NCBI RefSeq assembly: GCF_018141405.1
Contig: NZ_CP058648.1
Location: 15,001-79,000 of the forward strand
Direction: 5' to 3'
DNA: 64,000 nucleotides
Source: Serpentinicella alkaliphila
GTDB taxonomy: Bacteria; Bacillota; Clostridia; Peptostreptococcales; Natronincolaceae
The notes under the pieces are model-generated. The model searched no databases. It had not been told where the DNA came from and saw only the letters and a program-made list of their open reading frames with translations. This document shows, in pieces, positions 43,583-53,639 of the stretch. Position numbers and translations under genes: made by a program. The stretch's first letter is position 1. Each line of letters starts with the position of its first letter.

Positions 43583-45973
43583 TTATCTTAAAACTCCACC
43601 TAGCTCTTCTTTTATTGCACTTAGTATTTTATCATTTATTTTATTTACATCATCATCTGTTAATGTTCTTTCCTTATGTCTATATGTTAGAGTATAGGCA
43701 ACACTTTTATGCCCTGCTTCAACTTGGTCTCCTTTATATACGTCAAACAGTTTAAAGCTTTCTAAAATATCTCCACCTAGTCTTCTAATTATGTTCTCTA
43801 TTTCTTTAACATAGATTTCTTCCTTAAGAACAAAAGCGAAATCTCTAATTATTGAAGGATACTTAGGTAGTGTCTTATATAAAACATCTAACTTAGTTAA
43901 CTCTATTATCATTTCGAAGTCTAATTCCGCACAGTAACATCTTTTACTAAAGCCGTATTCCTCTGACACCATTGGATGTAATTCTCCTAAAGTTCCTAAG
44001 ATACTATTTCCCACCACAATATTAGCACATCTTCCTGGATGGTAAGTAGGATTATTTTTTTCAACATCGTAATCATAATCTTTAATTCCTAATGTATCTA
44101 ATAGTGAATTAATAGCACCCTTTAATGTAAAGAAATCTTCATTGCCATACATCCCTATAACTAAACTCTTTAATTCATCTGGTAATTTTTCAGATTTATC
44201 TGCCTTCGGTATAAATATTCTACCAAGTTCGAAGGCTCTAGCTGATTCAACCTTACGATTATTGTTTCTCTCTAGTACATCAAGAAGGTTTGTAAGTATA
44301 GTGGTTCTCATTGCACTTGTCTCATCCCCTAGTGGATTTAACAATTTTACGAAATTTCTCTTATTATCATTCTCTGCGATATTAATTCTATTAACACTTC
44401 GTGGGCTAACAAAGGAATATGTTAATAGTTCATTCATTCCGATAGAATTTAATGTTTTCTTTGCTAGATCTTCAATTAATTGTCCATCAGTTTTACCACC
44501 TACTGCAATATTACCTTTTGCCATAGTTGCCGGTAGATTATCATAACCGAAAATTCTTCCAATTTCCTCTGCAAAATCTGCTTCATGATCTAAATCCATT
44601 CGGAAAGTAGGAATAACTACCTCAAGAAGTTCATCCTTACTTACAGCTTTTATCTCTAGGCTTTCTAATATACTAATCATATTTTCCTCAGACAAGTTAG
44701 TACCTAATAAATCATTAATTCTTTTTACTCTTATAGTTCTAGTTAACGGCTTTCTTACATCGTGGTATACATCAACAGATCCTTTTAGAACTTTTCCTGC
44801 CCCAAGCTCTTCTATTAATTGACAAGCCCTATTCGCTGCAACATCTGCTATATTAGGATCTACACCCTTTTCAAATCTAGCCGATGCCTCTGTTCTAAGT
44901 CCTAGTTTCTTAGATGTTGCTCTAATTTTATCTGCATTAAAGTGAGCCGACTCTAATAAAATAGTTTTTGTTTCCTTAGTAACCTCTGATTCTAATCCAC
45001 CCATAACACCAGCAATGGCTAAGGCTTTTTTAGTATCTGCAATTACTGTCATATTTTCAGTAAGAGTTCTTTGAACACCATCTAAAGTCTTAAACTCTTC
45101 ATTCTCTAAGGCTTTTCTTACAATGATTGTATTATCCTCTATATGACCTAAGTCAAAGGCATGTAATGGCTGACCATATTCAAGCATTACATAATTTGTT
45201 ATATCAACTATATTATTAATTGGACGAACCCCTGCCTTAACAAGGCGTTGTTGCATCCATAAAGGAGATGCTTCTATTTTTACATCCGTAATAACTCTTC
45301 CAATATATCTTGAGCAACCTTCCTTATCCTCTATGCTTACTTTTGCATTGTCCTCACTTTTTTCATTTTCCTCATTTAGTGTTATTGTAGGATACTCAAA
45401 AGGTAGACCTAGTGTTGCAGATGTCTCCCTAGCAATACCAATCATACTTAAACAATCAGGACGATTTGAAGTAATTTCAAATTCAATTACGTCATCAGTA
45501 AAAGGTACAACTTCTTTTAAATCAGCACCTAAGGAATATTCCTTATCTAGAATCCAAATACCATCTTTTAATTCCTCTGGAATCATACTTTTAGCTATTC
45601 CAACCTCTTCTTGGGAGCAAAGCATACCTTCAGAAACCTCTCCCCTGAGCTTACCTTTTTTTATCTTTAATCCACCAGCAAGCTCCGCACCATGGATTGC
45701 AACTGGAACGTAGTCTCCTTCTTTGACGTTTTTTGCTCCAGTTACTATTTGAAGTTTTTCAGTTCCAACATTAGCAATAACAATAACAAGTTTATCTGCA
45801 TCCGGATGAGGTTTTATAGATTCTAATCTTCCAACAACTACTCCTTTAATATCTTCACCAATATTCTTTACTTCTTCTACCTTCGAGCCTGACATAGTCA
45901 ATTTATCAGCTAAGGTATTTGCATCTATATTAATATTTATATAGTCTTTAAGCCATTTAACAGGTACTAACAT
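43583..45973 (-). CDS. pheT: Phenylalanyl-tRNA synthetase beta chain
   Basis: 796 aa, full length. The N-terminal tRNA-binding domain (VVGRLESIKPHPDADKLVI), the B3/B4 editing domain, the B5 and catalytic-like core (LGLRTEASARFEKGVDP), and the C-terminal FDX anticodon-binding domain (PKYPSIIRDFAFVL...GHKSVAYTLTYR) are all present. With PheS it forms the alpha2beta2 enzyme. It starts 27 bases after pheS in one operon, controlled by the pheS T-box. Confidence 0.97.
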   Translation of the reverse strand: MLVPVKWLKDYININIDANTLADKLTMSGSKVEEVKNIGEDIKGVVVGRLESIKPHPDADKLVIVIANVGTEKLQIVTGAKNVKEGDYVPVAIHGAELAGGLKIKKGKLRGEVSEGMLCSQEEVGIAKSMIPEELKDGIWILDKEYSLGADLKEVVPFTDDVIEFEITSNRPDCLSMIGIARETSATLGLPFEYPTITLNEENEKSEDNAKVSIEDKEGCSRYIGRVITDVKIEASPLWMQQRLVKAGVRPINNIVDITNYVMLEYGQPLHAFDLGHIEDNTIIVRKALENEEFKTLDGVQRTLTENMTVIADTKKALAIAGVMGGLESEVTKETKTILLESAHFNADKIRATSKKLGLRTEASARFEKGVDPNIADVAANRACQLIEELGAGKVLKGSVDVYHDVRKPLTRTIRVKRINDLLGTNLSEENMISILESLEIKAVSKDELLEVVIPTFRMDLDHEADFAEEIGRIFGYDNLPATMAKGNIAVGGKTDGQLIEDLAKKTLNSIGMNELLTYSFVSPRSVNRINIAENDNKRNFVKLLNPLGDETSAMRTTILTNLLDVLERNNNRKVESARAFELGRIFIPKADKSEKLPDELKSLVIGMYGNEDFFTLKGAINSLLDTLGIKDYDYDVEKNNPTYHPGRCANIVVGNSILGTLGELHPMVSEEYGFSKRCYCAELDFEMIIELTKLDVLYKTLPKYPSIIRDFAFVLKEEIYVKEIENIIRRLGGDILESFKLFDVYKGDQVEAGHKSVAYTLTYRHKERTLTDDDVNKINDKILSAIKEELGGVLR

Positions 45974-46000
45974 TTAATATTCTCCTCCTATCTAACTAAT

Positions 46001-47020
46001 CTAGAATTGATTTAAGAATCTCATATCGTTCTCATATAATAGCCTTATATCGTCGATACCGTATTTTAACATAACTAAGCGGTCGACTCCCATTCCAAAT
46101 GCAAAGCCACTATATACTTCTGGATCTATTCCACAGTTTCTAAGTACATTTGGATGCACCATACCCGCGCCTAATAATTCAATCCATCCACTCTTTTTAC
46201 AGAAACCACAGCCTGAACCTCCACATTTAAAACAAGTTGCATCAACTTCTGCACTTGGTTCTGTAAATGGGAAGAAATGTGGTCTAAACTTAATTTGTGT
46301 ATGCTCACCTAAGAACTTCTTAACGAATACTTCTAAGGTACCCTTTAAATCTGCTAAAGTAATTCCCTTATCCACTACTAATCCCTCTAATTGATGGAAC
46401 ATTGGGGAATGGGTTGCATCTGGAGTATCATTTCTAAAGCACCTTCCTGGTGAAATAATTCTTATAGGCGGCTTAGTTTTTTCCATATATCTTACTTGTA
46501 CTGGAGATGTCTGTGGTCTTAAAATAACATCATCATTTATATAGAAAGTATCCGTCATATCTCTTGATGGATGATTTGGAGCTGCATTTAAAGCATCAAA
46601 GTTATAATACACTGTTTCTACCTCTGGACCCTCTGCTACTTTAAATCCCATGCTAATAAATATATCCTTTAATTCATCCATACCTTGAGTTAATGGATGT
46701 CTTTTTCCTAGTACTATATCCTTTCCAGGCATGGTTACATCAATAGACTCTGTTTCAAGCTTCTTATTCATTTCCTTTGCTTTTATTAGAGTTTTTGCCT
46801 TTTCTAAATGGGCTTCAATCTCTTCTCTTACCTCATTTGCAACTTTACCGACTAGAGGTCTTTCCTCTGCAGATAAGCTACCCATACCTCTTAATACCTC
46901 TGTTAATTCCCCTTTTTTACCTAGATATTTAACTCTTGCCTTTTCCAAATCGTCAGTGAACTGAGCTGAATTAATATCAAGTATAGCTCTTTCTTGCAAT
47001 TCCTTTAACTTGGCTTCCAT
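46001..47020 (-). CDS. pheS: Phenylalanyl-tRNA synthetase alpha chain
   Basis: 339 aa from the ATG at 47020 (GAGAGGAG upstream). It holds the class II motifs: [20 protein letters not shown]-like [14 protein letters not shown], the motif 2 segment [14 protein letters not shown] and motif 3 [19 protein letters not shown] longer reading into the T-box leader is rejected. First gene of pheST. Confidence 0.97.
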   Translation of the reverse strand: MEAKLKELQERAILDINSAQFTDDLEKARVKYLGKKGELTEVLRGMGSLSAEERPLVGKVANEVREEIEAHLEKAKTLIKAKEMNKKLETESIDVTMPGKDIVLGKRHPLTQGMDELKDIFISMGFKVAEGPEVETVYYNFDALNAAPNHPSRDMTDTFYINDDVILRPQTSPVQVRYMEKTKPPIRIISPGRCFRNDTPDATHSPMFHQLEGLVVDKGITLADLKGTLEVFVKKFLGEHTQIKFRPHFFPFTEPSAEVDATCFKCGGSGCGFCKKSGWIELLGAGMVHPNVLRNCGIDPEVYSGFAFGMGVDRLVMLKYGIDDIRLLYENDMRFLNQF

Positions 47021-47029
47021 GTTTCTATT

Positions 47030-47430
47030 TCTCCTCTCTACAACTAAAATTGAATATAAAAATACCTTCGTCCTAAAAAAGGGACGAAGGTATAATCCGC
47101 GGTACCACCCTAATAACATATGTAGATATGTCACTCGAAAACTGTTAACGGAGCTTACCCGGTAAAACCTACTTAAGTTTCAGCTTTACAGCTCAGGAGT
47201 GAACTTCTACAATACTTGCTTAGTAAGTGCTTTCAGCCTAGGCACTTATTCTCTTTTAAACAGTTCTTTGTATACTTTTCTCCATCATAGCTATTTTTTA
47301 TATAAACTAATATAGTTTCTTGTACATAATATAGGCTGTTACGGAACCTGTCATCTCAAAGATTTTCCAAAATGTATTTGCGGTCTTCACTTGACCACTC
47401 CCTCCTCAAGCCTTTGTATTAACCCCATTA
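47030..47430 (-). promoter_or_regulatory. T-box leader of pheST (specifier TTC)
   Basis: Minus strand: specifier loop GAAGTTCACTCC with TTC (47201-47203, Phe), T-box AGGGTGGTACCGCGG (about 47099-47113), then a strong terminator ACCTTCGTCC / GGACGAAGGT followed by ATTTTTAT. The conserved T-box part begins near 47290; the leader may start further up if the 47427 promoter is used. Confidence 0.92.
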
Positions 47431-47455
47431 TAGCATATGTTTTGGGCATAAACAA
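47427..47455 (-). promoter_or_regulatory. Possible promoter of pheST
   Basis: Minus strand: TTGTTT (47450-47455), 17-bp spacer, TATAAT (47427-47432). The -10 is perfect, the -35 is weak. Confidence 0.5.
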
Positions 47456-47497
47456 TGAATTTGAAGAAAATGGTTTTTAGTTTTTTGAAAAATCAGT

Positions 47498-48304
47498 TTA
47501 TTTATGTACATGCTCAATTGCCTTATATAATAACACTCCTGCTGCAACTGAGGCATTTAACGACTCTATATTACCAATAATTGGTATGTAAACCTTTTCA
47601 TCGACCTCTTCAAGTAATTGAGGGTCAATACCATTAGCCTCGTTTCCTATTATAATTCCTAAACCACCAGAGTAGTCTATTTGTAAATAGCTTTTTTGAG
47701 TATCAAGTGTACTTCCTATTAATCTAATGTTATTTTCCTTCAAGGCAGTTACCCATGAATTATCCTCTATTTCAATAATCGGAATATTAAAAACTGCACC
47801 CATTGTTGACCTAACGGTTTTACTATTATATGGGTCAACACTACCCTTTGTTAAAATAACGGCTTTAGCATTAATAGCCACAGCAGTCCTAATTATAGTC
47901 CCCATATTTCCTGGGTCTTGAATTCTATCCAGAATAATGAAAATTGAATTATCCTCTTTATTTAAAAGAGTATCTAACTTAAAATCTATCATATTAACAA
48001 CAGCCAACATCCCTTGGGGATTTTCTGTCTCTGTAATTTTTTTAAATAATTTATCAGGTACTTCAAAAACTTTATGGTTTAACATTAATGTTTTAAATAA
48101 TTTTTTTCCTTCAGAGCTTTCTATTGCACTACTAGAAAAAACAACAAAATCAATTATTTGAGAGTTGCTAGACAAACAATCTACAATGACTCTATATCCT
48201 TCAACAATAAATTTACCTAGCTTTTTACGTTGCTTTCTCATCTTTAATGAGTTGATTTGTTTTATTATTTTATTATCTTCACTTGATATATATTGAGCTT
48301 CCAT
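47498..48304 (-). CDS. SPOUT-family (TrmH/RlmB-like) RNA 2'-O-methyltransferase
   Basis: 268 aa. The N-terminal L30e-like substrate-binding domain is followed by the SPOUT knot with ILDRIQDPGNMGTIIRTA, GIIIGNEANGID and IPIIGNIESLNASVAAGVLLY, the AdoMet-binding and knot motifs. It probably methylates a ribose in 23S rRNA or tRNA; the site cannot be told. RBS TTAGGAGAT precedes the ATG. It starts 13 bases after the ktrA-like gene ends, so they may be co-transcribed. Confidence 0.92.
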   Translation of the reverse strand: MEAQYISSEDNKIIKQINSLKMRKQRKKLGKFIVEGYRVIVDCLSSNSQIIDFVVFSSSAIESSEGKKLFKTLMLNHKVFEVPDKLFKKITETENPQGMLAVVNMIDFKLDTLLNKEDNSIFIILDRIQDPGNMGTIIRTAVAINAKAVILTKGSVDPYNSKTVRSTMGAVFNIPIIEIEDNSWVTALKENNIRLIGSTLDTQKSYLQIDYSGGLGIIIGNEANGIDPQLLEEVDEKVYIPIIGNIESLNASVAAGVLLYKAIEHVHK

Positions 48305-48317
48305 TTATATCTCCTAA

Positions 48318-48965
48318 CTATCTTTGTAGTTTCTTTAGATCATTATTATGTCCAATTACTACCATAATATCACCTTCATCAATTACATCCCTAGCTATAG
48401 GTGATACATTAATTTCATTATTTTTCTTCTTTACGGCCATTACATTTATTCCATACTTAGCTCTTATATTTAAATCTTGTAAAGTCTTACCATACCATTC
48501 TTCTAAAGCAGATATCTCCATAATACTAAAGTCTGGAGCTAATTCTATAAAATCTAGAATGTTACTAGAGACTAAGTTATGAGCAACTTTTACTCCCATA
48601 TCTCTCTCAGGAAAAACAACTCTATCTGCCCCAATTTTATATAACACTTTGGCGTGCATTTCATTTTGTGCCTTAGAAACAACATACTTAATACCTAATT
48701 CTTTAACTATAAGAGTAGCCATTACTGAGGATTGAATATCAGCCCCAATAGTTATAACTGCCACATCAAAATTTCTAATTCCTAGTGCCCTTAATGAATT
48801 TTCGTCTGTTGCATCCGCTTGAACAGCATGTGTTACATGCTCTGAAATATGTTGTACAATATCTTCGTCAGCATCAATTGCTAGTACATCATGTCCCATT
48901 TGATATAAAGTTCTTGCAACACTACTTCCAAAACGCCCGCAACCTACAACTATAAACTGTTTCAA
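48318..48965 (-). CDS. KtrA/TrkA-type potassium uptake regulatory subunit
   Basis: 215 aa, start TTG at 48965 (AAGGGGTG 9 bases upstream). The RCK-N domain begins with VVGCGRFGSSVA (nucleotide-binding GxGxxG) followed by an acidic end of the second strand (VLAIDADED); the C-terminal RCK-C domain is at about 140-215 and includes ELAPDFSIMEI. It gates the membrane subunit encoded just upstream in response to ATP/ADP, NAD(H) or c-di-AMP in relatives. Peripheral membrane protein. Confidence 0.93.
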   Translation of the reverse strand: MKQFIVVGCGRFGSSVARTLYQMGHDVLAIDADEDIVQHISEHVTHAVQADATDENSLRALGIRNFDVAVITIGADIQSSVMATLIVKELGIKYVVSKAQNEMHAKVLYKIGADRVVFPERDMGVKVAHNLVSSNILDFIELAPDFSIMEISALEEWYGKTLQDLNIRAKYGINVMAVKKKNNEINVSPIARDVIDEGDIMVVIGHNNDLKKLQR

Positions 48966-48982
48966 CTTTATTACACCCCTTC

Positions 48983-50332
48983 TTAGCCTACAAGTATTTT
49001 ACCTTCTGGATATTTTATTATTCCTTTGTACTTTCTTTGTCTTCTAGCTAGGGCAAATACTATAGTTATTGGTCCCACCCTACCTGCAAACATTAAGAAA
49101 GTTATTACTAATCTTCCTAAGCTGCTAAGCTCAGAAGTAATTCCTAAGGAAAGGCCAACCGTACCAAAGGCGGATGTTGACTCAAATAGTATTTCTAGAA
49201 ACGAAAACCCTGTTTCAGTCATTGTAAGTATTCCTGTAACAACAATAACTAATGTTAAAGATATAAAACTTACAGTTATTGCACGATTAACGATGTCCCT
49301 AGGAATACGTTTTTTAAATAGCTCTGTTTCTTCTTTACCTTTGATTACTGATATGACAGTAAAGATTATAACCCCTAGTGTAGCAGTTTTAATCCCCCCT
49401 GCTGTCGATGCAGGAGAACCACCTATAAACATCAGTATTATAGTTATAAGCTTTGATGCATCATTCATTTGATCTAATGCAATTGTATTAAATCCAGCAG
49501 TTCTTGTAGTCATTGACTGAAAGAAGCCTGCCATCAGTTTGCCTGTTAATGGTAGATTTCCTAAGGTTTCTGGGTTATTCCATTCTAGTAAAAGGAAAGC
49601 TAGAAATCCACTTGTTAATAATATAAATGTTACCACTAAAACTATTTTAGTATGTAAAGATAATTTCCTAATACTTCTTTTGTTATTAATATCTACTATA
49701 ACTGAAAAACCAATACCACCGAGAATAACTAAGCTCCAAATTGTAAAGTTGACTATTGGGTCATTTACATATGGAGTTAATCCTCTTCCATGACCAATTA
49801 TATCAAAGCCTGCATTGCAGAATGCTGAGATTGAATGAAAAATGGAATAGGCAATACCTTTAGCTAAACCGTGTTCTGGAACGAAAGTAAATGATAATAG
49901 TAATGCACCCAAGCCCTCAATTAACAGAGTCACTAACAGTATATATTGTGTAAATCTCACTACTCCAGATAATGTATATTGACTTAAAGACTCCTGAATT
50001 AAAAGCCTTTCCTTTAAAGAAATTTTCTTTCCTAGTAAAACTGCAAGCATAGTAGCTAAGGTCATGAATCCTAGTCCACCAACTTGAATCAATATTAATA
50101 TCACTGTTTTACCAAATACTGTCCAGTGGGTTCCTGTATCAACTACTACTAATCCTGTTACGCATACTGCTGAAGCAGATGTAAATAATGCATTTATAAA
50201 GCCGATACTTCTGCCGTCTTGGGATGCTATAGGTAGATTTAATAGCATAGACCCAACTAGTATAACAAGTGCAAAACCTATTGCTAACACTTGGGTTGGT
50301 GCTAAATTAAACCCGTCCATTCTATCTTTCAT
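48983..50332 (-). CDS. KtrB/TrkH-type potassium transporter, membrane subunit
   Basis: 449 aa with the four M1-P-M2 repeats of the SKT family. Selectivity-loop segments can be seen: ASAVCVTGLVVVDT, SAFCNAGFDIIG, TRTAGFNTIALDQM and SAFGTVGLSLGITSEL. It forms the K+ channel-like pore that pairs with the RCK protein 17 bases downstream. ATG at 50332. No T-box or ydaO-type switch is visible upstream; rplT lies behind it with its own terminator. Confidence 0.94.
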   Translation of the reverse strand: MKDRMDGFNLAPTQVLAIGFALVILVGSMLLNLPIASQDGRSIGFINALFTSASAVCVTGLVVVDTGTHWTVFGKTVILILIQVGGLGFMTLATMLAVLLGKKISLKERLLIQESLSQYTLSGVVRFTQYILLVTLLIEGLGALLLSFTFVPEHGLAKGIAYSIFHSISAFCNAGFDIIGHGRGLTPYVNDPIVNFTIWSLVILGGIGFSVIVDINNKRSIRKLSLHTKIVLVVTFILLTSGFLAFLLLEWNNPETLGNLPLTGKLMAGFFQSMTTRTAGFNTIALDQMNDASKLITIILMFIGGSPASTAGGIKTATLGVIIFTVISVIKGKEETELFKKRIPRDIVNRAITVSFISLTLVIVVTGILTMTETGFSFLEILFESTSAFGTVGLSLGITSELSSLGRLVITFLMFAGRVGPITIVFALARRQRKYKGIIKYPEGKILVG

Positions 50333-50473
50333 CTTTTACACCGCCTATATTTTTTGTTATGAACCATTATACCACTTCACATATATTGATTAAAGGCTTT
50401 TTCTTATATTTATGTATATTTTACCATTAAATAATTATATCCTATTTTAATTTTTTTACTCTAAAACAATTAA

Positions 50474-50500
50474 AAGAGCCCAATTTGGACTCTTAAAATT
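50474..50500 (-). terminator. Terminator of infC-rpmI-rplT
   Basis: Minus strand: AAGAGTCC / GGGCTCTT stem followed by TTAATTGTTTT. Confidence 0.8.
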
Positions 50501-50515
50501 ATTAAGTAAAATTAA

Positions 50516-50875
50516 TTACGCATTTAATTTTTGTTTTGCAACTTCAACTAATTGAGCAAAACCTTCTTTATCATAAATAGCCATCTCTGAAAGAACTTTT
50601 CTGTTCATTTGGATTCCAGCTAATTTTAACCCATTCATAAATCTTGAATATGATAAGCCGCTCATTCTAGCTCCGGCATTGATTCTTGTGATCCATAATT
50701 TTCTAAAATCTCTTTTTCTTAATTTTCTTCCAGCATAAGCATGTCTTAATGCTTTCATAACAAATTGGTTTGCTGGTCTAAATAATTTACTTCTTGCACC
50801 TCTAAATCCTTTTGCAAGCTTTAATACTTTTTTATGTCTTCTACGTGCCGTAACACCTTTTTTAACTCTAGCCAT
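50516..50875 (-). CDS. rplT: Ribosomal protein bL20
   Basis: 119 aa, full length ([26 protein letters not shown] start). It binds 23S domain I early in 50S assembly and, in Bacillus, represses infC-rpmI-rplT by binding the infC leader. Starts about 20 bases after rpmI. Confidence 0.98.
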   Translation of the reverse strand: MARVKKGVTARRRHKKVLKLAKGFRGARSKLFRPANQFVMKALRHAYAGRKLRKRDFRKLWITRINAGARMSGLSYSRFMNGLKLAGIQMNRKVLSEMAIYDKEGFAQLVEVAKQKLNA

Positions 50876-50895
50876 GTTTCTTTACCTCCTTCTTC

Positions 50896-51090
50896 CTAAA
50901 ATTGTAATAAACGTGCAATTTTTTGAGCTTCCCCTTTGAATACAAGAGTAGCTTTTCTAAGATTTCTTTTTCTTTTAGCTGTTTTTTTAGTTAAAATATG
51001 GCTTGTAAAAGCTTGCATTCTTTTAACTTTACCTGTACCTGTTTTTTTGAATCTTTTTCTTGCACCTCTATGGCTTTTCATTTTTGGCAT
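50896..51090 (-). CDS. rpmI: Ribosomal protein bL35
   Basis: 64 aa from the ATG at 51090 (GGGAGG 7 bases upstream), starting [18 protein letters not shown]; a six-codon upstream extension is rejected. Middle gene of the conserved infC-rpmI-rplT operon. Confidence 0.97.
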   Translation of the reverse strand: MPKMKSHRGARKRFKKTGTGKVKRMQAFTSHILTKKTAKRKRNLRKATLVFKGEAQKIARLLQF

Positions 51091-51109
51091 GTTATTTCCT
51101 CCCTTCAAA

Positions 51110-51631
51110 TTATGAATTTTTCGGAGCTAGTACCATAATCATTTGTTTTCCTTCTAACTTTGCTTCTTTTTCAACAGTAGAATACTCAATTAGAAGCTCC
51201 TTAAATTCATCGATTACTGCTTTGTTTAAATTTATATTGCTAAGTTCTCTACCTCTGAATCTTAAGGTTACTTTAACCTTATCTCCATTTTTAAGAAACT
51301 TAACTGCTTGATTAGCTTTAACCTCTAAATCATGCTTTTCTATGTTGGCACTAAGGCGTACTTCTTTTACAACAGTAACTTTTTGATTTTTCTTTGCCTC
51401 TTTTTCCTTCTTTGCCAATTCATACTTATACTTTCCATAGTCCATGATTTTGCATACTGGCGGGTTTGCCTTTGGAGCTATTTTAACTAGATCTAAGTTC
51501 TTTGCATTAGCTAGTTTTTGAGCTTCCTTTGCAGACATAATTCCTAATTGCTCACCTTCTGTGTCTACAAGTCTTACTTCTTTATCACGAATCTCTTCGT
51601 TAATTTGTTGTTCATTAACTTCTTTAATAAT
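51110..51631 (-). CDS. infC: Translation initiation factor IF-3
   Basis: 173 aa from an ATT start at 51631. AGGAGGTG lies 5 bases upstream of this ATT, and a second ATT follows directly; no ATG, GTG or TTG lies at the right place (a far-upstream TTG would add an unrelated leader). AUU starts are known for infC and allow IF-3 to reduce its own translation. Family motifs: [32 protein letters not shown] and [20 protein letters not shown]-3 blocks early 50S joining. Confidence 0.94.
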   Translation of the reverse strand: MIKEVNEQQINEEIRDKEVRLVDTEGEQLGIMSAKEAQKLANAKNLDLVKIAPKANPPVCKIMDYGKYKYELAKKEKEAKKNQKVTVVKEVRLSANIEKHDLEVKANQAVKFLKNGDKVKVTLRFRGRELSNINLNKAVIDEFKELLIEYSTVEKEAKLEGKQMIMVLAPKNS

Positions 51632-51639
51632 GAAACACC

Positions 51640-51850
51640 TCCTAATTTTCTTAAAAACATATGTGTACAAAGGATATATAGTCCTCTGTAAAAGTCCCGA
51701 AAAAACAAATAAAGCCAATAGTAATATACTATCCGCCTGATTTCAAGATTGTTAATCATAATAATTAACTTAAATCTATCTATTAACCCTACTAAACATT
51801 GTCGTAAGGTGAGAAGCGGATCTTCTTCTTTGTTTTTACTAAAATAGAAT
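51640..51850 (-). promoter_or_regulatory. infC leader, possible L20-type regulatory RNA
   Basis: A roughly 210-base untranslated leader precedes infC. It contains CGCTTCTCACCTTACGACA and a later CGGGACTTTT, and could fold as the L20-binding leader known from Bacillus. An in-frame reading through it has no RBS or family match and is not a gene. Confidence 0.5.
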
Positions 51851-52017
51851 ATCAATAATATTAAAGTTTGTCAATACATTTTATATTAACAAATTAATTT
51901 GTTTTTTATACTACCAAATAATAGAATCATATTTTGCCCTTTATTTTGGTTTGAAAATAATGTTTATTAGATTTTTGGGAAAGATAATCTTATACTTCTA
52001 ATAAGGTGGTGACAATT

Positions 52018-53583
52018 TTGAAAAAGAAAGTGGTTTTTGTACTAATGTGCACAACTCTACTTATAACAATTCTTTTAAGCTACTTAAAGTGGTACAATAC
52101 AGAATTTGTTGAATATTTTTCATCAAGCAATAGGGTATTTCTTGTTTTAGGCTCAACCCTATTAGTATTATACTACATCAGGTTAAATAAATCACCTGAA
52201 TATGCCCATGCACATGTAAAGTTTGACAAAAAAGAAAAAGACCAATCTCCTAATGAATTTTTCACTAAACCTAAAACTACCTTTGAAGACGTAGCAGGTC
52301 TAGGGGAGGTTAAAGAAGAATTAATTGAAGTAATTGATTTTATTAACTCACCGGAAAAATATAAAAAAATGGGTGCTAAAATTCCTAAGGGGATTTTATT
52401 TCATGGCCCTCCAGGTACTGGAAAAACCTTGTTAGCATCGGCTGTTGCAGGTGAAACTAAATCTTCATTTTTCTCTGTAAGTGGTTCAGAATTTGTTGAG
52501 AAATATGTAGGTGTTGGTGCGAAAAGAATAAGAACACTTTTTGAAAAAGCTAAAAAGGAGTCTCCAAGCGTAATATTTATTGATGAGATTGATGCGATTG
52601 GAGCTAAGCGAAGTATTGATAGTAACAACGAAAAGGATCAAACATTGAATCAGCTTTTGGTTGAATTAGACGGTTTTAATACAGATCAATCTGTTGTAGT
52701 TATTGGTGCCACCAACAGATTGGATTTATTAGATGAGGCTCTTTTGCGACCTGGAAGATTTGATAGACATATGTTTATTGGAAATCCAAATGTAAAGGCT
52801 AGAGAAGAAATTCTAAAAGTCCATACACAAAATAAACCTTTAGAGCCTGATGTAGTAATTAAAGATTTAGCAAAGAAAACCCATGGTATGAGTGGTGCTC
52901 ATCTATCTAGTATAGCTAACGAAGCAGCAATAATCGCAGTAAGAGAAAATAAGGAAAAAATTTCTGCCCATCACTTCGACTGTGCTATCGAACGTGTTAT
53001 AGCTGGATTACAGGTTAAGAACCCAAGTATTTTAAGTAAAGAAAAAGAGATAATAGCTTATCACGAAGTTGGTCATGCTTTAATTGGTCGATTACTTAGA
53101 ACAGATATGGTACAGAAAGTTTCCATAATTCCACGTGGTCAGGCTCTAGGCTATGTAATACAAATGCCACAGGATGATAGATACATTATGACTAAGGATG
53201 AGTTATGTAATAAGATTATGGTTATGCTTGGTGGAAAGGCCGCTGAGGAGCTTGTTTTTAATCATTCATCTACAGGTGCTAAAGATGACTTAAAAAAAGT
53301 AACTGACATGGTTATGTCAATGATTTGTGATTATGGCATGAGTGATTTAGGATATATGCATAATAACAATGTTATGATAAAAGCCTTAGGGGTACAAATA
53401 TCTCAGGAACTAAATAACATAATAAACAATTGCTATAAGCAAGCATATTTGTTTTTAGAAGCAAATAAAGATGATCTTAAAAAAGTATCAGATGCCTTAT
53501 TAGAAAAAGAAACATTAAATGGCGAAGAATTAAATGAACTGCTTGGTGAACCACCTAACCCAGAAGAGTTAAAAGCAGTTTAA
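52018..53583 (+). CDS. Compact FtsH-like AAA+ zinc protease
   Basis: 521 aa from the TTG at 52018 (AAGGTGGTGA 6 bases upstream; an earlier in-frame GTG overlaps this RBS). Two helices (residues ~3-22 and ~38-53) enclose only about 15 residues, so the usual 70-80-residue extracytoplasmic domain of FtsH is missing. The cytoplasmic part is complete: Walker A GPPGTGKT (130-137), Walker B VIFIDEID (185-192), the second region of homology with RPGRFDRH, and the protease site HEVGH (349-353). It lies between infC and the EAL-domain gene, transcribed opposite to both. It is probably a second, specialised FtsH paralogue. Confidence 0.9.
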   Translation: MKKKVVFVLMCTTLLITILLSYLKWYNTEFVEYFSSSNRVFLVLGSTLLVLYYIRLNKSPEYAHAHVKFDKKEKDQSPNEFFTKPKTTFEDVAGLGEVKEELIEVIDFINSPEKYKKMGAKIPKGILFHGPPGTGKTLLASAVAGETKSSFFSVSGSEFVEKYVGVGAKRIRTLFEKAKKESPSVIFIDEIDAIGAKRSIDSNNEKDQTLNQLLVELDGFNTDQSVVVIGATNRLDLLDEALLRPGRFDRHMFIGNPNVKAREEILKVHTQNKPLEPDVVIKDLAKKTHGMSGAHLSSIANEAAIIAVRENKEKISAHHFDCAIERVIAGLQVKNPSILSKEKEIIAYHEVGHALIGRLLRTDMVQKVSIIPRGQALGYVIQMPQDDRYIMTKDELCNKIMVMLGGKAAEELVFNHSSTGAKDDLKKVTDMVMSMICDYGMSDLGYMHNNNVMIKALGVQISQELNNIINNCYKQAYLFLEANKDDLKKVSDALLEKETLNGEELNELLGEPPNPEELKAV

Positions 53584-53590
53584 ATACTAA

Positions 53591-53633
53591 AGAGATAATA
53601 TTAATATAATTTTTTTATATTTATATTATCTCT
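53591..53633 (+). terminator. AT-rich hairpin after the FtsH-like gene
   Basis: AGAGATAATAT pairs with ATATTATCTCT around an AT loop. There is no strong T-run outside the stem, so termination is likely but not typical. Confidence 0.5.
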
Positions 53634-53639
53634 AATTAA

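Noticed and set aside
51574-51855. 93-aa reading frame in another frame through the infC leader
   Set aside because: Runs over the infC RBS and start and lies in the probable regulatory leader; no family resemblance or RBS.
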